Position numbers and translations under genes: made by a program | Assembly: GCA_026936325.1 (NCBI GenBank) | Contig: JAPTHN010000008.1 | Span: forward strand, 54,415,706-54,479,705 | DNA: 64,000 bases | Direction of reading: 5' to 3' | Source: Platynereis dumerilii | Lineage: Eukaryota > Annelida > Polychaeta > Phyllodocida > Nereididae | The notes under the pieces: generated by a model | Seen by the model: the letters and a program-made list of their open reading frames with translations, nothing else | Databases searched by the model: none | What the model was told of the DNA's origin: nothing | In this document: piece by piece, positions 9,841 through 20,055 of the stretch | Layout of the letters: each line of letters starts with the position of its first letter | How positions within the stretch are numbered: the first letter of the stretch is position 1

Positions 9841-11095
9841 ATCTTCAATATAAAATATATACAATTTATTTACTGAGTATAAAATGTTCAATTTACAATT
9901 ATCAAGAGGCAGTCAAGGAATGAAGAAAAGATCACCCAAAAAAAAAAGAATGTCCATTTCAAATCAGATCTGTAATCTTGTTAAACTTGTGGAATGTTAT
10001 ACGTCAACAGAAGAATGTTGAAAAAGAGTATTATATTTTGGGGGAAAGACAATTATGCACTATGCAGGTCTATACAATTACAAATTTATATTAAAATAAA
10101 TATTCTTCCTCCAAACTCAACTCATTATACATACTGGAAAGCAATGCTCATAATGAAATTCATAAATGAATTCACACCAGTATGACACCAATCATTATTC
10201 ACATAACTGGAGCATACAAACTTGTTTCACAATTTTAAAATCTCAGTAAGTAAAAAATGTTGTCAGTTAATCTCTGCTCTTTTATAAAATATCACAGGGT
10301 TGTGTCTTCATAAAAAATTTAACACAATATTTAATAGCAAAAACATAAAATAAAATTTTGTATCATAAGTGAATAGTTATGCGTTGGTCCACATGCTATT
10401 CCACCTCTTGATTTCTTAACTTAAAGGTACTTGGTATAATTAACAAAATTTAATCTAACCCGGTTCACCCTTTCATAAATAACAAGAGATTCCTTTTTTT
10501 AACAATTATTGACTCTATACCTCGATGAAAGATTACTCGATGCAGGATATACTTTAAAAAGAGTATTTTACGTAAAACAGATCTTTGTTCAGTAGAAAAA
10601 AGAAAATTCAATAATACACTTGTGCAGCTGTACAAAAAATTCAAAGGTCTACCGATTCTATACAACCATATCTACATTGCATGTCATTTAACATTACATA
10701 ATGTTCATATAAAAAATATTTATAATTTATAAGTCTTGATAAGCCAAGAAGTATGTTTTTCTGTACAATATTTAACTGTCTAAACAGCAGATCTATTTAT
10801 TAAGATCGATATGTGGAGAAACTTTCTTACATAAACAGATCAATAAAATATAACTAAAGTTATTTGGAATGAAACACATTCATTTGAATTTCCAGGTCAG
10901 AATACAATTTGAAATATATCAATTACCTACCAATGGATAATGTAAAATGCCAAAAAAAATTCAAATTGTACATTTTCTAGAATACCAGATCTTGGAGAGC
11001 TTGCATGTCTGTATCTCAACTTGTGTAGGCCTATTACTTTATATACAGAAATGCAATAAATATATACAGTATTTAATTATAAACCTGTATAAAAT
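9841..11095 (-). other. Probable 3' UTR of the ATPase beta gene
   Basis: A 1.25-kb AT-rich stretch after the stop codon of the minus-strand gene, without other features. A minus-strand AATAAA at 9865-9870 is the favoured end; other candidates exist nearer the stop. Assigned by position only. Confidence 0.4.
9865..9870 (-). promoter_or_regulatory. Candidate poly(A) signal, ATPase beta gene
   Basis: TTTATT on the plus strand gives AATAAA on the minus strand, about 1.2 kb past the stop codon. Confidence 0.35.
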
Positions 11096-11335
11096 CTAAT
11101 CAATTAAAATCTCAAATCTGACGCTTCCCATCTGATCGTCTCGATGGTGGTAGATATTACTTGCCCACGCTTTACACCAGACTTTAATGACGATACCATT
11201 TACAGGTTGCTCGAATCTAACCATGACTACGGGAGCTCTGAATCCCTCTTGGTTCATGTTGGGGAAGAAGGCGTTTTGGAATCCCCACGGAGGGTGATAT
11301 GTGAGACGACCAATGTTTTCTTTGTCCAAGGGACC
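11096..11335 (-). CDS. ATPase beta exon 6 (C-terminus)
   Basis: Acceptor TTTCTGCAG; encodes GPLDKENIGRLTYHPPWGFQ through VWCKAWASNI to SVRFEILID and stop. Cys280 would pair with Cys223. The hydrophobic FRAPVVMVRF strand corresponds to the family's PLLAVQF region. Confidence 0.95.
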   Translation of the reverse strand, partial: GPLDKENIGRLTYHPPWGFQNAFFPNMNQEGFRAPVVMVRFEQPVNGIVIKVWCKAWASNIYHHRDDQMGSVRFEILID

Positions 11336-14300
11336 CTGCAGAAACAATGATGTTATCAATTAATTGAAACTTAAATTATTTGAAGTTATATACAATTTAC
11401 CGAGCATATATCTTTATATGCAATTGAAATATTCATCCATGAGCTTAATTTGTTTGTTTGTGTTTTACGCCTCTGCAGCACCTTAGTGGGCTATATCGAG
11501 GCAGGCGATCGCCGTATGATGAGATGAGAAGACTGTGAGTCTGGCACATACCCTATTAATTCAGGGATGCCCAGGGTCTTTCAGTTGCCCCAGCATAGAA
11601 CACTGGATACAACCCGCCTCCATTTAATGTCCCATGGGCTCGGACTTAAGTGAGTTCCCGGGTGAGATTTGAACCCACGCCCTCAAAGCCAGTAGACAAG
11701 CGCACTTACCAGTTAGGCCACGGGGGAACTCTTATCCATGAGCTTAAAATTAACAAGAAGATATTTGAAGTTTACCTCTCCTTCGCAAGTGACAGTTATG
11801 GAGTCATTGCGATATCCCTCTTTGATCTGCTCCGGGATTTGACCGGGCATGTAAGGGAAAGGTATCCATCCGTATAGCTGAAATGAGAATCACAAATTCA
11901 ATCAGAGCTCAGTCTCTGGAGCTCAATAATTATTCATTAACAAGCTCTGTAAACTTGTATTGATTGTTTAGGCTACATTCCTAGTTAGGGAGTAGTTAGT
12001 CAGGTTCAACGTCAGATTGCTAATGAATAGTCCCTCCGGCTATCATTGCCAATTGGTCATTGTCTCTAAATTGGTACAAATCGTTCAACAAGGCTGAAAA
12101 AAAAAAAAAACATATAGGACAGTTGTTAAGGGGGCCTTAATTGTAACAGGCCAACTTTTCTATCAGAATCAGTTTGTTGTGTAGGTACTGAGAATTTTTA
12201 AGCAATTTGCACTGCAAATTTTGCGCATAAGTTCTTAATTATAATACCAAGCTGGACAATTTACCAATTGACACAGATAAAAGTAGGTCTCTGAGAATGA
12301 TATTTGAAAGATATAAATTTACTCACCGCATTTAACTTCAACAAGATACATGGGTTTCCCTCGTCGTACCCATAATCCTCCTTCCAAGTGCAGTCATCTC
12401 CGAACCAATCGATGTTAAACCGACAAACTTTGTCAAATTGTAATATTGATCGCCCGTTGGTGCAATCCATGAGGTTCTCGCCAATCTGCTGGGGGTTGTC
12501 GTACTCTGCAATCCAGTGGATTCACACGTTTACCATCTCATCATTATGTTAGTTAATTGTACTTGGATATACCGTATTTTGTCAATCCGTATCAGGGGTG
12601 GTTAATTTTTTAAACAATAATCTCCAATCCAAACTTTTTATGTGACGTAACACACATATAATAATGAAAGATTTAAAACCGTCTTGAAATGTCATACAAT
12701 GAAAATACTATTATAATTTAAGCAGTTCCAAAATAATGTCCAAAGATCATATGAACACTAATCAAGTTATAATTTAAAATAGTGACTCACGTTCCAAAAA
12801 TCCCTGCATCTGATCAATATATTTCTTGTACGTTGAAGGATATCCCTGGACGAACCTGATGAGGGGATTTCGCAGGTCGGGTGTTGGCCTTATGCCTAAT
12901 CCTGTGAAAATAAAGTTTACAAAATTAAGAGCTAAAAAAATATTCAAATCTCATATTAAAATTGCCAAGAAATTGGGAGATCTTGTTTTAACAATCTGCC
13001 AATGTGCATATCATTAAGTTCTGATATACCAAGGGACAGAGATGATTATTTTTAAACAGTTATTGGAAATCTAATAAATGATTGGACCTCACGAAATAAC
13101 TAGAAGGCAAATTGCAATTTGCATATCTGGACGCTGATAATTGTCCTGAACATTGTAACATAATATTGATCTGGTAGTATGGTTGGCTGAATTATAATAG
13201 CAGTAGTCAGAAGTTATCAGGGCATAATGGCCAAAGGGCCTTAAGAGAGAGAAATAAATGTGTTGCTACATAGCGATGCATGAAGTTTTTTGATTGTGTG
13301 TGATGGAGTTGTGTGTTTAACAACTTGAAATAGTTGTGTTAAGCTGACAGAGGAGATACACACCCACAGCTCATCATTGCTTTGGACATCTTAAGCTAAG
13401 GTAGATACAGCTCATCTTCATGAAGCAGACCCACTTTTATGATTTCAATAAAACCTGAGATGTTCGAGAAAGAAAGCAATAGCATAATTTAAACGAAGTC
13501 AAAGAGCCCTGAGGCTATTGCCCTACTTCATTGCACATTGGCCTAGAAAAATGGACCAAGGGCAGAGTAAATGTATTTACCCCTTTTCACACCTCTTTCA
13601 AATTACCCAACAATCTTGCTGTATGTGTATGTGTATATATGCAGCTTACATTTACCATGACAGTTACCCTTGTAACTGTCATGCATTTACTAAAAGTACA
13701 CTGTATAAAGTTTATAAACTTCAAATTAAAAGAAAAACTTTTATTTGATTATGTATACTACACTTTACTTTATTAAAACATATATGCATCATGGGAGAAT
13801 TCTTTTTATTTTGTTTCTATACATTGTCAAACTAGATGGGAGCTTATTTCCATATGTAAGACTAGCAGGGGGTCGATCAGCAGTTTGTTCAGCTCATCAC
13901 TGACTGACATTACTGGCTGACATCATCGGCTGACATCACCGGCTGACATCATTGGCTGACTTCATCAGCTGACATCATCCTATAACCGGCTGACATCAGT
14001 GGCTGACATCAGTGGCTGACATCAGTGGCTGACATCAGTGGCTGACATCAGTGGCTGATATCACTGGCTCACATCACCGGCTGACATCAGTGGCTGACAT
14101 AAACAGCTTACATCACCGGCTGCCATCAGTGGCTGACATCACCGGCTGACATCGGTGGCTGACATCACTGGCTGACATCAGTGGCTACCATCAGTGGCTG
14201 ACATCAGTGGCTGACATCACCAGCTGACATCAATGGCTGACCACCGGCTGACATCAGTGGCTGATATCACCGGCTGACATCACCAGCTGACATCAGTGGC

Positions 14301-17300
14301 TGACATCACTGGCTGACATCACTGGCTGACATCACCGGCTGACATCACCAACTGACATCACCAGCTGACATCAGTGGCTGACATCACTGGTTGACATCAG
14401 TGGCTGACATCACTGGTTGACATCAGTGGCTGACATCAGCGGCTGACATCAGTGGCTGCCATCACCGGTTGACATCAGTGGCTGACATCACCGGCTGACA
14501 TCAGTGGCTGACATCACCAGCTGACATCAGTGGCTGACATCACTGGCTGACATCACCGGCTGACATCACCAACTGACATCACCAGCTGACATCAGTGGCT
14601 GACATCAGTGGCTGACATCACTGGCTGATATCAGTGGCTGACATCACCGGCTGACATCAGTGGCTGACATCAGTGGCTGACATTACTGGTTGACATCAGT
14701 TGCTGACATCAGTGGCTGACATCACCGGTTGACATCAGTGGCTGACATCACCGACTGACATCAGTGGCTGACATCAGTGGCTGACATCAGTGGCTGACAT
14801 CAGTGGCTGACATCACCGGCTGACATCAGTGGCTGACATCACCGTCTGACATCAGTGGCTGACATCACTGGTTGATATCACTGGTTGATATCCCGGCTGA
14901 CATCGCTGACTAACATTGATTAACATCATTGACCATATCATAACTATCAATAGGGGAGCTCCAAAACACAGGAGAGAACTCCCAATAAGAAGAAGAAGAA
15001 AGTGTAGCTACCTTGTGTAAATAGACAGTACTACTACTGTGGTTGCCATGGAGATGGTAGACTCGGAACTGGACGACACCTAGTATCCCTAAAGACTAGC
15101 CCTGCTAGTCTAACAAATGGACCAGTGTAGTATGCTTCCTCAAAAAGCCTTTCTTTAGGTCAGAAGGAGGTGTGAATGAGGCCATGGTTGTAAAACAGTT
15201 CATCCTGTCTGAGCATAAGTCGGTCACAAGTTGGTCAATAGCTTTAGGGCTCTTTAACCCCCTTTTAAATTGTTTATGCATGCCAGTTTCAATCTAATGA
15301 TCTAGTTGTTGAACACCGGCAAATCTATATAGCTCTCTCAACCAATAGCATTAGTGCGTATTTTGCATGCTAGGTGGCTACCGCGTGTTGATGACGGGTG
15401 TGCGCTGAAGCATATCAGATTCTGGTAGACTGGTCCCCCCTCCCTGGTGTGCCATAGGGACAGTATATCAGTTATAATTCTAGTACATTGTCCTATTTAG
15501 AATCCAGTCAATTTTCCATGATTGCAACACAGATTTCCAGCTATTCTCGGTGTTAAGGACCAATTCACCGAGTGATATCTGTAGATCTATCCACTATCTG
15601 TTTGCTATATCAGTCTGAGTCACTTGGATCACATGTGTGCAACATAAAGTAAGTTTGATGGGTTTACTGTGTACATCACTATGTCTTATGTTCAGCCAAC
15701 AGGAAACTGAAAAACACAAGGAAGTAGGCCGTTGTGAGACAGAATCTGGACGCCAGAGGCGTCCAGATAATTATTGTGATTAATCAATTCATCAAAATTT
15801 TGTGGAGGTTTTTTCTTCAAAAAAGTTTCACAGTTTTTACAAAATTAGAGATCTTAAATTGGCAAAGGAAATTGGAAACTTCAGTTTTGTATCTAATGAA
15901 TATTTGATTAAGTTCTAAAGCTGAGATAAAAGAACTAGATGGAAACTAATTCGTACCTGGCTGTTTCAGCAACGTTCCAAGACCCGTTCGCTCAGGGAAA
16001 TTGGCGTCGACGATTAAATATAAGTGGACAGCCATACAAATGGCGAAGAGGCAGCCGATGCAGATCCAGAAGACCAGATAGAAGAGGGCGCAGAATCCTA
16101 CAGCAAACAATCATCAACATATATATTTAAAAAGCAACGGCAACAATTGAGTGGTGGTCATGCTCGGGGCTTTGGAGTGAGGAGTTGGAATCGCGGAGTC
16201 AGAGGTTTTCGGGCACTTCAGCAAAGCCTTCAGTGATTAAGTCAGACACACCCACAAAGCTGACCAATGAACAGACCTTCAAGCATGTTATGCTAATGAG
16301 GCCGACTTCGCTGTTACGCACTTTCCCGTAAGGGTTACGGGTGTGATTGTTACATGAGTAGATAGATCTCTCTGAGACCTTTAAAATGATAGGTCAAACG
16401 TCTCTGACAAGTTCATAGAGGCTTCGCAAACTGCAGGTTAAGTTTTGAACTGGACGGAAATGCTGCTCGCTGATTGGCTGTGACGCTCTGACGCAAAAAC
16501 TTCTGATAATGTATGAAAATTTCAGGATTCGTCTAGGGTAGATTCCAGTGCTGGGCACTTCCGCAAACTGCAACTTCCGCAATTTGCGGAGGTACGAGTT
16601 GTTTGTTTGTTTGTTTGCATTCATTAAAACTGTGTTTGCGCAATTTGCGCTTTGCAGTTCAAGGCTGACTTCCGCAAATGCAAACAGGAAAATGCGCCAA
16701 TTGTCCTCTATAGCATGTCAAGCAATTGAAGCAGTATGAAGTGCCATTGACAACTGTTCAAGCAACCCCAAATCAATTTCAATCGGGCAATTGACAGCAT
16801 GCCCAATTGAGACTGAGCATGCCAAGTTGTCTATCAATGACAATTAGCCTTTTTGTGTACCCAAAGTGACACTACAAGATTGTCTAATCGTCCAGTATGA
16901 AGTGCAATTAGGCCTATAAGATGCAGCTTTCTTTAGATGTTGTTTATTCTTTCTTTTCACAGTAATCAAAGGTTTAAAAAAAATAAGAACATAGTATTAT
17001 TACTAATAACAACTTTTAAGTTAATAACTGAATATCAACAGACATGAATCACCGTCACATGATTCAACATCAATTCCAGTAAAAGCCCTGCAATTGCTGT
17101 TCAGTTCACCTAACACGGCCAAAGCATTTGCGGAAATAGAGAATTTTGGTTTGCAGTTTGCATTTGTGGAAGTCAATTTTTGTTTGCATTGCCCAGCACT
17201 GGTAGATTCTCTGGGTGTTTTCGGGTGGAGTCGGAGTAGAATCTGATTATTTTTCTTTGTTAACCACATGAAACTTGTGTTCCAATAATGCCGATAAGAG

Positions 17301-18541
17301 GAGTCGGGATTCGAAATTCAGGAGACCTAAGGAGTTGTAGTCAGATTGGAGTCGTTTTTCAAGAAGGGCTAGAAGGCAAAGGAGTCAGTTCACTTACTAC
17401 TTGACTCCGAAGCCCTGGTTATGCTACAGCATTCACTTGACCATGCACTTATAATATGGAGGAGAAAATGTCAATTTATGCTTTAAGTAGGACCTCTACC
17501 AGGGCATCTCTATTAATTAAACAACGAAGGCCTATTCATATGATTTGAAGTGTGTAGATCTTGCCCTTTTATTTTGTCAACCACACCCACGAGTTTTTTG
17601 TCTGAAAATTCTGGATTGATCCAAAACCGAGCAGTAATTAATTAATTAATTTCATATATATGCAGGAGCTGTCAGAAAACAATTTTTTTGGGCTCATATT
17701 TTTCTTACTGAGTACTGATGAACCCCGTCTCTTTGAATTTTATACTGTCAATTGGATACAACTCAGTATCGGTTTGAAGTTATCCTTGTTGATTGAATTC
17801 TTAGTCAGTGGCGTAACTGGGGGGTCTCAAATGGGGGGGCACCTGGGGGGGCACGCGATTCTCTGGGGGGGCACCCGCTATACTAATTGTATATTTTAGC
17901 CAGAGTTGGAAAGTTCATATGGGGGGGCACCTTGGGGGGCACAGGTCCAATATGGGGGGGCCTGTGCCCCCTCGTGCCCCCCCATAGGGACGCCACTGTT
18001 CTTAGTTAAATTTATCTCGATCCATCATTCTGTAGTCAATCATGACTCATGTGAATTCGCATTCAACTTTCTTAACTAAGTTTATTAAATTTCTCAAAAC
18101 TGTTATTGCCAAAAATTTATGTTTTCAGGCTTTCAGCTGGTAATTTCTCTCTAATGCCTGCTTCTTTAATTTTTTTAAAAGTTTCTGAATTTCAACAAAA
18201 ACCTCAACAATTTGTATAAATGGCTCAATGAATAAAAACAATGAAAATTGGGAAGTTTTTATTAAGCAGATAAGATAAAGTATAAACTGATTATTTTCAA
18301 TTTCCCAACAAAATACTTTGGGATTCCCCTCCATGTGCTAAGTGGGTCAGCACAGGTAAAACTGGGTCAACACCTTTTATGGCTAAAATCACTCACCCCA
18401 TCTAACAGGAGTCCTCCCAAAGTACTCATTCTTCTCTGGGTTATAAACAGCAGATAAGGAATCCTTCACATAGTACGTTATTCCTTTCCTTTTCCGCACA
18501 TCGGGCCTGTAAAGCAGCTGAGTCGACTGGAACTCAGACAT
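11096..18541 (-). CDS. Na+/K+-transporting ATPase subunit beta, six exons (gene span)
   Basis: Six exons with GT/AG junctions and matching phases splice to a 305-residue protein, the usual length of ATP1B proteins (about 300). It is a type II membrane protein: a cytoplasmic N-terminus ending EYFGRTPVRWG (compare LGRTGGSW of vertebrate beta-1), one membrane span at about residues 51-78 (FCALFYLVFWICIGCLFAI), and a large extracellular domain. Six extracellular cysteines, 147, 160, 171, 185, 223 and 280, fit the three conserved disulphides. YGYDEGNPCILLKLN corresponds to the family's YGY-x-G-KPC-x-x-KLN. One N-glycosylation sequon, NDS, is at about residue 216. The beta subunit folds and delivers the alpha pump subunit to the plasma membrane. 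Whether it is ATP1B1-3, or an H+/K+ beta, cannot be settled by eye. Introns hold a SINE, a 1-kb minisatellite and nested hAT elements. Confidence 0.95.
11455..11735 (-). mobile_element. tRNA-derived SINE, family C, copy 1
   Basis: On the minus strand the head reads GTTCCCCCGTGGCCTAACTG, with a B box GGGTTCAAATC. The body contains a stretch shared with 46228-46510 (GCTGGGGCAACTG, GACCCTGG, CATCCCTGAAT). It lies in intron 5 of the ATPase gene, in the gene's orientation. Confidence 0.75.
11776..11877 (-). CDS. ATPase beta exon 5
   Basis: A 34-codon phase-0 exon, LYGWIPFPYMPGQIPEQIKE then GYRNDSITVTCEGE, carrying the glycosylation sequon NDS and Cys223. Acceptor ATTTCAG, donor GTAAAC. Confidence 0.92.
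12327..12505 (-). CDS. ATPase beta exon 4 (first two disulphides)
   Basis: Begins by completing a Gln codon and encodes four of the six conserved cysteines (residues 147, 160, 171, 185) and YGYDEGNPCILLKLNA. Ends in phase 0 at a GTGAGT donor. Confidence 0.95.
12791..12901 (-). CDS. ATPase beta exon 3
   Basis: Acceptor TTTTCACAG; encodes GLGIRPTPDLRNPLIRFVQG and PSTYKKYIDQMQGFLE. The GLGIRPTPD phrase stands where beta subunits have PGL-x-x-P. Donor GTGAGT follows. The phases fit both neighbours. Confidence 0.93.
13020..13895 (-). other. ATPase beta intron 2, right of exon 3: nothing recognised
   Basis: AT-rich intron DNA without a supported feature; two overlapping short ORFs at 13518-13776 look like chance. 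Confidence 0.5.
13896..14915. repeat. 13-bp minisatellite, about 1 kb
   Basis: About 75-80 tandem units of GGCTGACATCAGT and variants. The three bases before GGCTG are mostly AGT, ACC or ACT, giving a few unit types whose order varies along the array. It lies in ATPase intron 2. Confidence 0.95.
14916..15950 (-). other. ATPase beta intron 2, left of exon 2: nothing recognised
   Basis: Intron DNA with an AAGAAGAAG run at about 14990. No coding or repeat structure was recognised apart from a GGTTGCCATGG X-box-like half at 15041. Confidence 0.45.
15957..16097 (-). CDS. ATPase beta exon 2 (membrane span)
   Basis: The acceptor TTTGCTGTAG precedes the exon. It completes Gly49 and encodes the transmembrane helix and stalk start, FCALFYLVFWICIGCLFAIC then AVHLYLIVD. 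The donor is GTACGA. Confidence 0.93.
16165..17417. mobile_element. hAT-type non-autonomous element (outer)
   Basis: The left end CGGGGCTTTGGAGT and the right end, reversed, CAGGGCTTCGGAGT form imperfect terminal inverted repeats. They are flanked by GTCATGCT and GTTATGCT, an 8-bp target duplication with one difference. No transposase ORF. It contains the second element at 16546-17201. Confidence 0.75.
16546..17201. mobile_element. hAT-type non-autonomous element (nested)
   Basis: Ends CAGTGCTGGGCA and TGCCCAGCACTG are perfect inverted repeats, flanked by an exact 8-bp duplication GTAGATTC (16538-16545 and 17202-17209). Further inverted pairs occur inside (CTTCCGCAAA type). No ORF. It inserted into the outer hAT element. 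Confidence 0.9.
17426..17797 (-). other. ATPase intron 1: nothing recognised
   Basis: AT-rich intron DNA between two transposons; no ORF of interest. Confidence 0.5.
17806..17998. mobile_element. hAT-type MITE, 193 bp
   Basis: Starts CAGTGGCGTAACTGG and ends GGGACGCCACTG, and is flanked by an exact 8-bp duplication TTCTTAGT. The interior has repeated GGGGGGGCAC runs on one side and the complementary C runs on the other, so it can fold. Confidence 0.92.
18397..18541 (-). CDS. ATPase beta exon 1 (start)
   Basis: The ATG (18541-18539) opens MSEFQSTQLLYRPDVRKRKG and the exon ends with EKNEYFGRTPVRW plus the first base of a Gly codon. Donor GTGAGT is at 18396-18391. It encodes the cytoplasmic tail. 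Confidence 0.9.
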
Positions 18542-18631
18542 CTTGCTGTCGATGGCTCACCTGAGTGAATTTAATAAGTCCACAAGAGGCGCTACTGTCG
18601 CAGGTGTGAATTTTGTTGGAAATCTGCACAG

Positions 18632-18645
18632 GTGCCCTCTAGTGG
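18632..18645 (-). promoter_or_regulatory. CTCF-like motif near the ATPase start
   Basis: The minus strand reads CCACTAGAGGGCAC, which fits every position of the CTCF core CCASYAGRKGGCRS. A second imperfect site, CCACAAGAGGCGC, lies at 18580-18592. Motif match only; binding is inferred. Confidence 0.4.
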
Positions 18646-19040
18646 ATAAGTTTGGCAGAGCACATGGCAATCTGAGTGCAAACTGCATGAGTGGCAGCCT
18701 GGCAGGTTGATCTGAGAGTTCAAAAAATTCCAATGTCAAAATTTGTAATCATACTAAGATGACTGACATAATGGCATGATTGGCATCATCAATGCTAGAC
18801 TATATGTTTTATTAAATTAATGAAATTGAGCCTTTCATTGAAAGCCAAAATTTGGGACCAGCTAGGTTTCAATTACAAGATTGACTCAGTTCTTCTGATA
18901 TTGTAACAAAAATTTAATATTATGGAGGACTCAACCAGAGATTCATTTCGGACAATTATTCTTGCAATTACATACCCCTACTGCTTTCCCCAACAGATAT
19001 TGGCGTATTTTGGGGGGTTCGGGGGGGGGGGCATAGGCCC
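18646..19040. other. Intergenic between divergent genes: nothing recognised
   Basis: Upstream DNA shared by the two divergent genes. No motif beyond AT-rich sequence stood out. Confidence 0.45.
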
Positions 19041-19043
19041 AAA

Positions 19044-19160
19044 ATTAACAGGGGAGTCTATTTTACATGGAGGGAATATTCCGCAGGGTTTCCTATCTCA
19101 CCGAGAAACCTGGGAGCTAAGAATATTCTCTCCATGTAAAATGTAATCCCCCCCAATTAA
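19044..19160. repeat. Long hairpin, MITE-like
   Basis: Two inverted arms of about 50 bases: TTTTACATGGAGGGAATATT on the left and its near-complement GAATATTCTCTCCATGTAAA on the right, continuing inward as CAGGGTTTC/GAGAAACCTG with a loop of about ten bases. Confidence 0.75.
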
Positions 19161-19750
19161 TCTCTATATATATATATATGCCACTGCCAACAAAACTGAA
19201 TTTATATATATGTGTTATATAGGTAGGCAAAATTAACCAAGATGAATTTCTGCAAAAAGGTAAATAACAATGAACAAAAACCCTTGGGAGGATCTGCAGT
19301 ACTTCCCTGGACAGTGCATGTGGAGTGCTTTGTTCAAAAAGGAAGCACAGATGTGAAGGAAGTTTCTCTAAATAAAATTTTGTTATTTATTTTTGAAGTT
19401 TCTTGTTGTGTTTTTCCAAAATTGCATGACGCCTCATTTTGCCCAAGAGCATTGGAAAAAGTTGAAAAGAGCCCGACTAGACTTAATTAAGAATTTAATA
19501 GATCTCCTCCAATTCATTTTAACTGAATTGAATTTTTCAACTAGACAAGTCATGTTGACTGTCTGATCCGTTAAATAACTAAACAACACAAGAAAATGAA
19601 AAGGCAAAGATGTAAAAAAAAAAAAGAATACTTTTTTTTTTCATATAAAAATTCAGAAATCCTCATTGGGCCACTTGAAAAATCTAGCTTGGACATAGGC
19701 CTATTCATACAACATGTGTATCAGTCGTGTTTCAAATCGTTGAATTCGTG
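19161..19750. other. Intergenic upstream of the DGK gene: nothing recognised
   Basis: AT-rich DNA with an AT dinucleotide run at 19165-19180. An 82-codon frame at 19242-19490 shows no family resemblance. Confidence 0.4.
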
Positions 19751-19754
19751 ATGT

Positions 19755-19910
19755 GAAAAGTGAAAGTAACAGGTGTTTTCCATGGCGCGAAAAAGGCTTT
19801 CACCTGTTAGAACCTCCCACTGGATCTCCTCAGCCAATGAGCGCTCTGTGTCGGTGACTAATTTGCATACGTAATTTGCATACGTCATAGGTTTGTTTCA
19901 AAATGGCGGC
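19755..19910 (+). promoter_or_regulatory. Candidate promoter of the DGK gene
   Basis: In the 150 bases before the ATG are an IRF-like GAAAAGTGAAAG, an E2F-like GGCGCGAAAA (19784-19793), a CCAAT box (19834-19838), two octamers ATTTGCAT (19861-19868 and 19874-19881), a CRE-like TACGTCAT (19881-19888) and AAAATGGCGGC over the start codon, which fits YY1 and an adequate initiation context. TAATTTGCATACG is tandemly duplicated. No TATA box was noted. The sites are motif matches, not proof. Confidence 0.45.
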
Positions 19911-20055
19911 TAGTGGTGAGAGGAGTCGGGGTGGTGGAGCAGGAAAGAGCATGGATTCCACGACACAGGACGATTCCAGTGAGTCAGAAGGGGAGACGGA
20001 ACCGGCCAAAGCTTTCCACAGGAGAATATCCACAAATAAAGAGATAAAAACAACG
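19903..20055 (+). CDS. DGKD: DGK exon 1
   Basis: ATG in the context CAAAATGGCG; 51 codons end at ACG before a GTAAGT donor at 20056. Low complexity, acidic, without a domain. Confidence 0.88.

Noticed and set aside
13896-14915. CRISPR-like array
   Set aside because: Units are contiguous 13-mers without spacers; it is a minisatellite in an animal intron.
19242-19490. 82-codon frame upstream of the DGK gene
   Set aside because: No family resemblance, no splice or repeat support, and low-complexity flanks.
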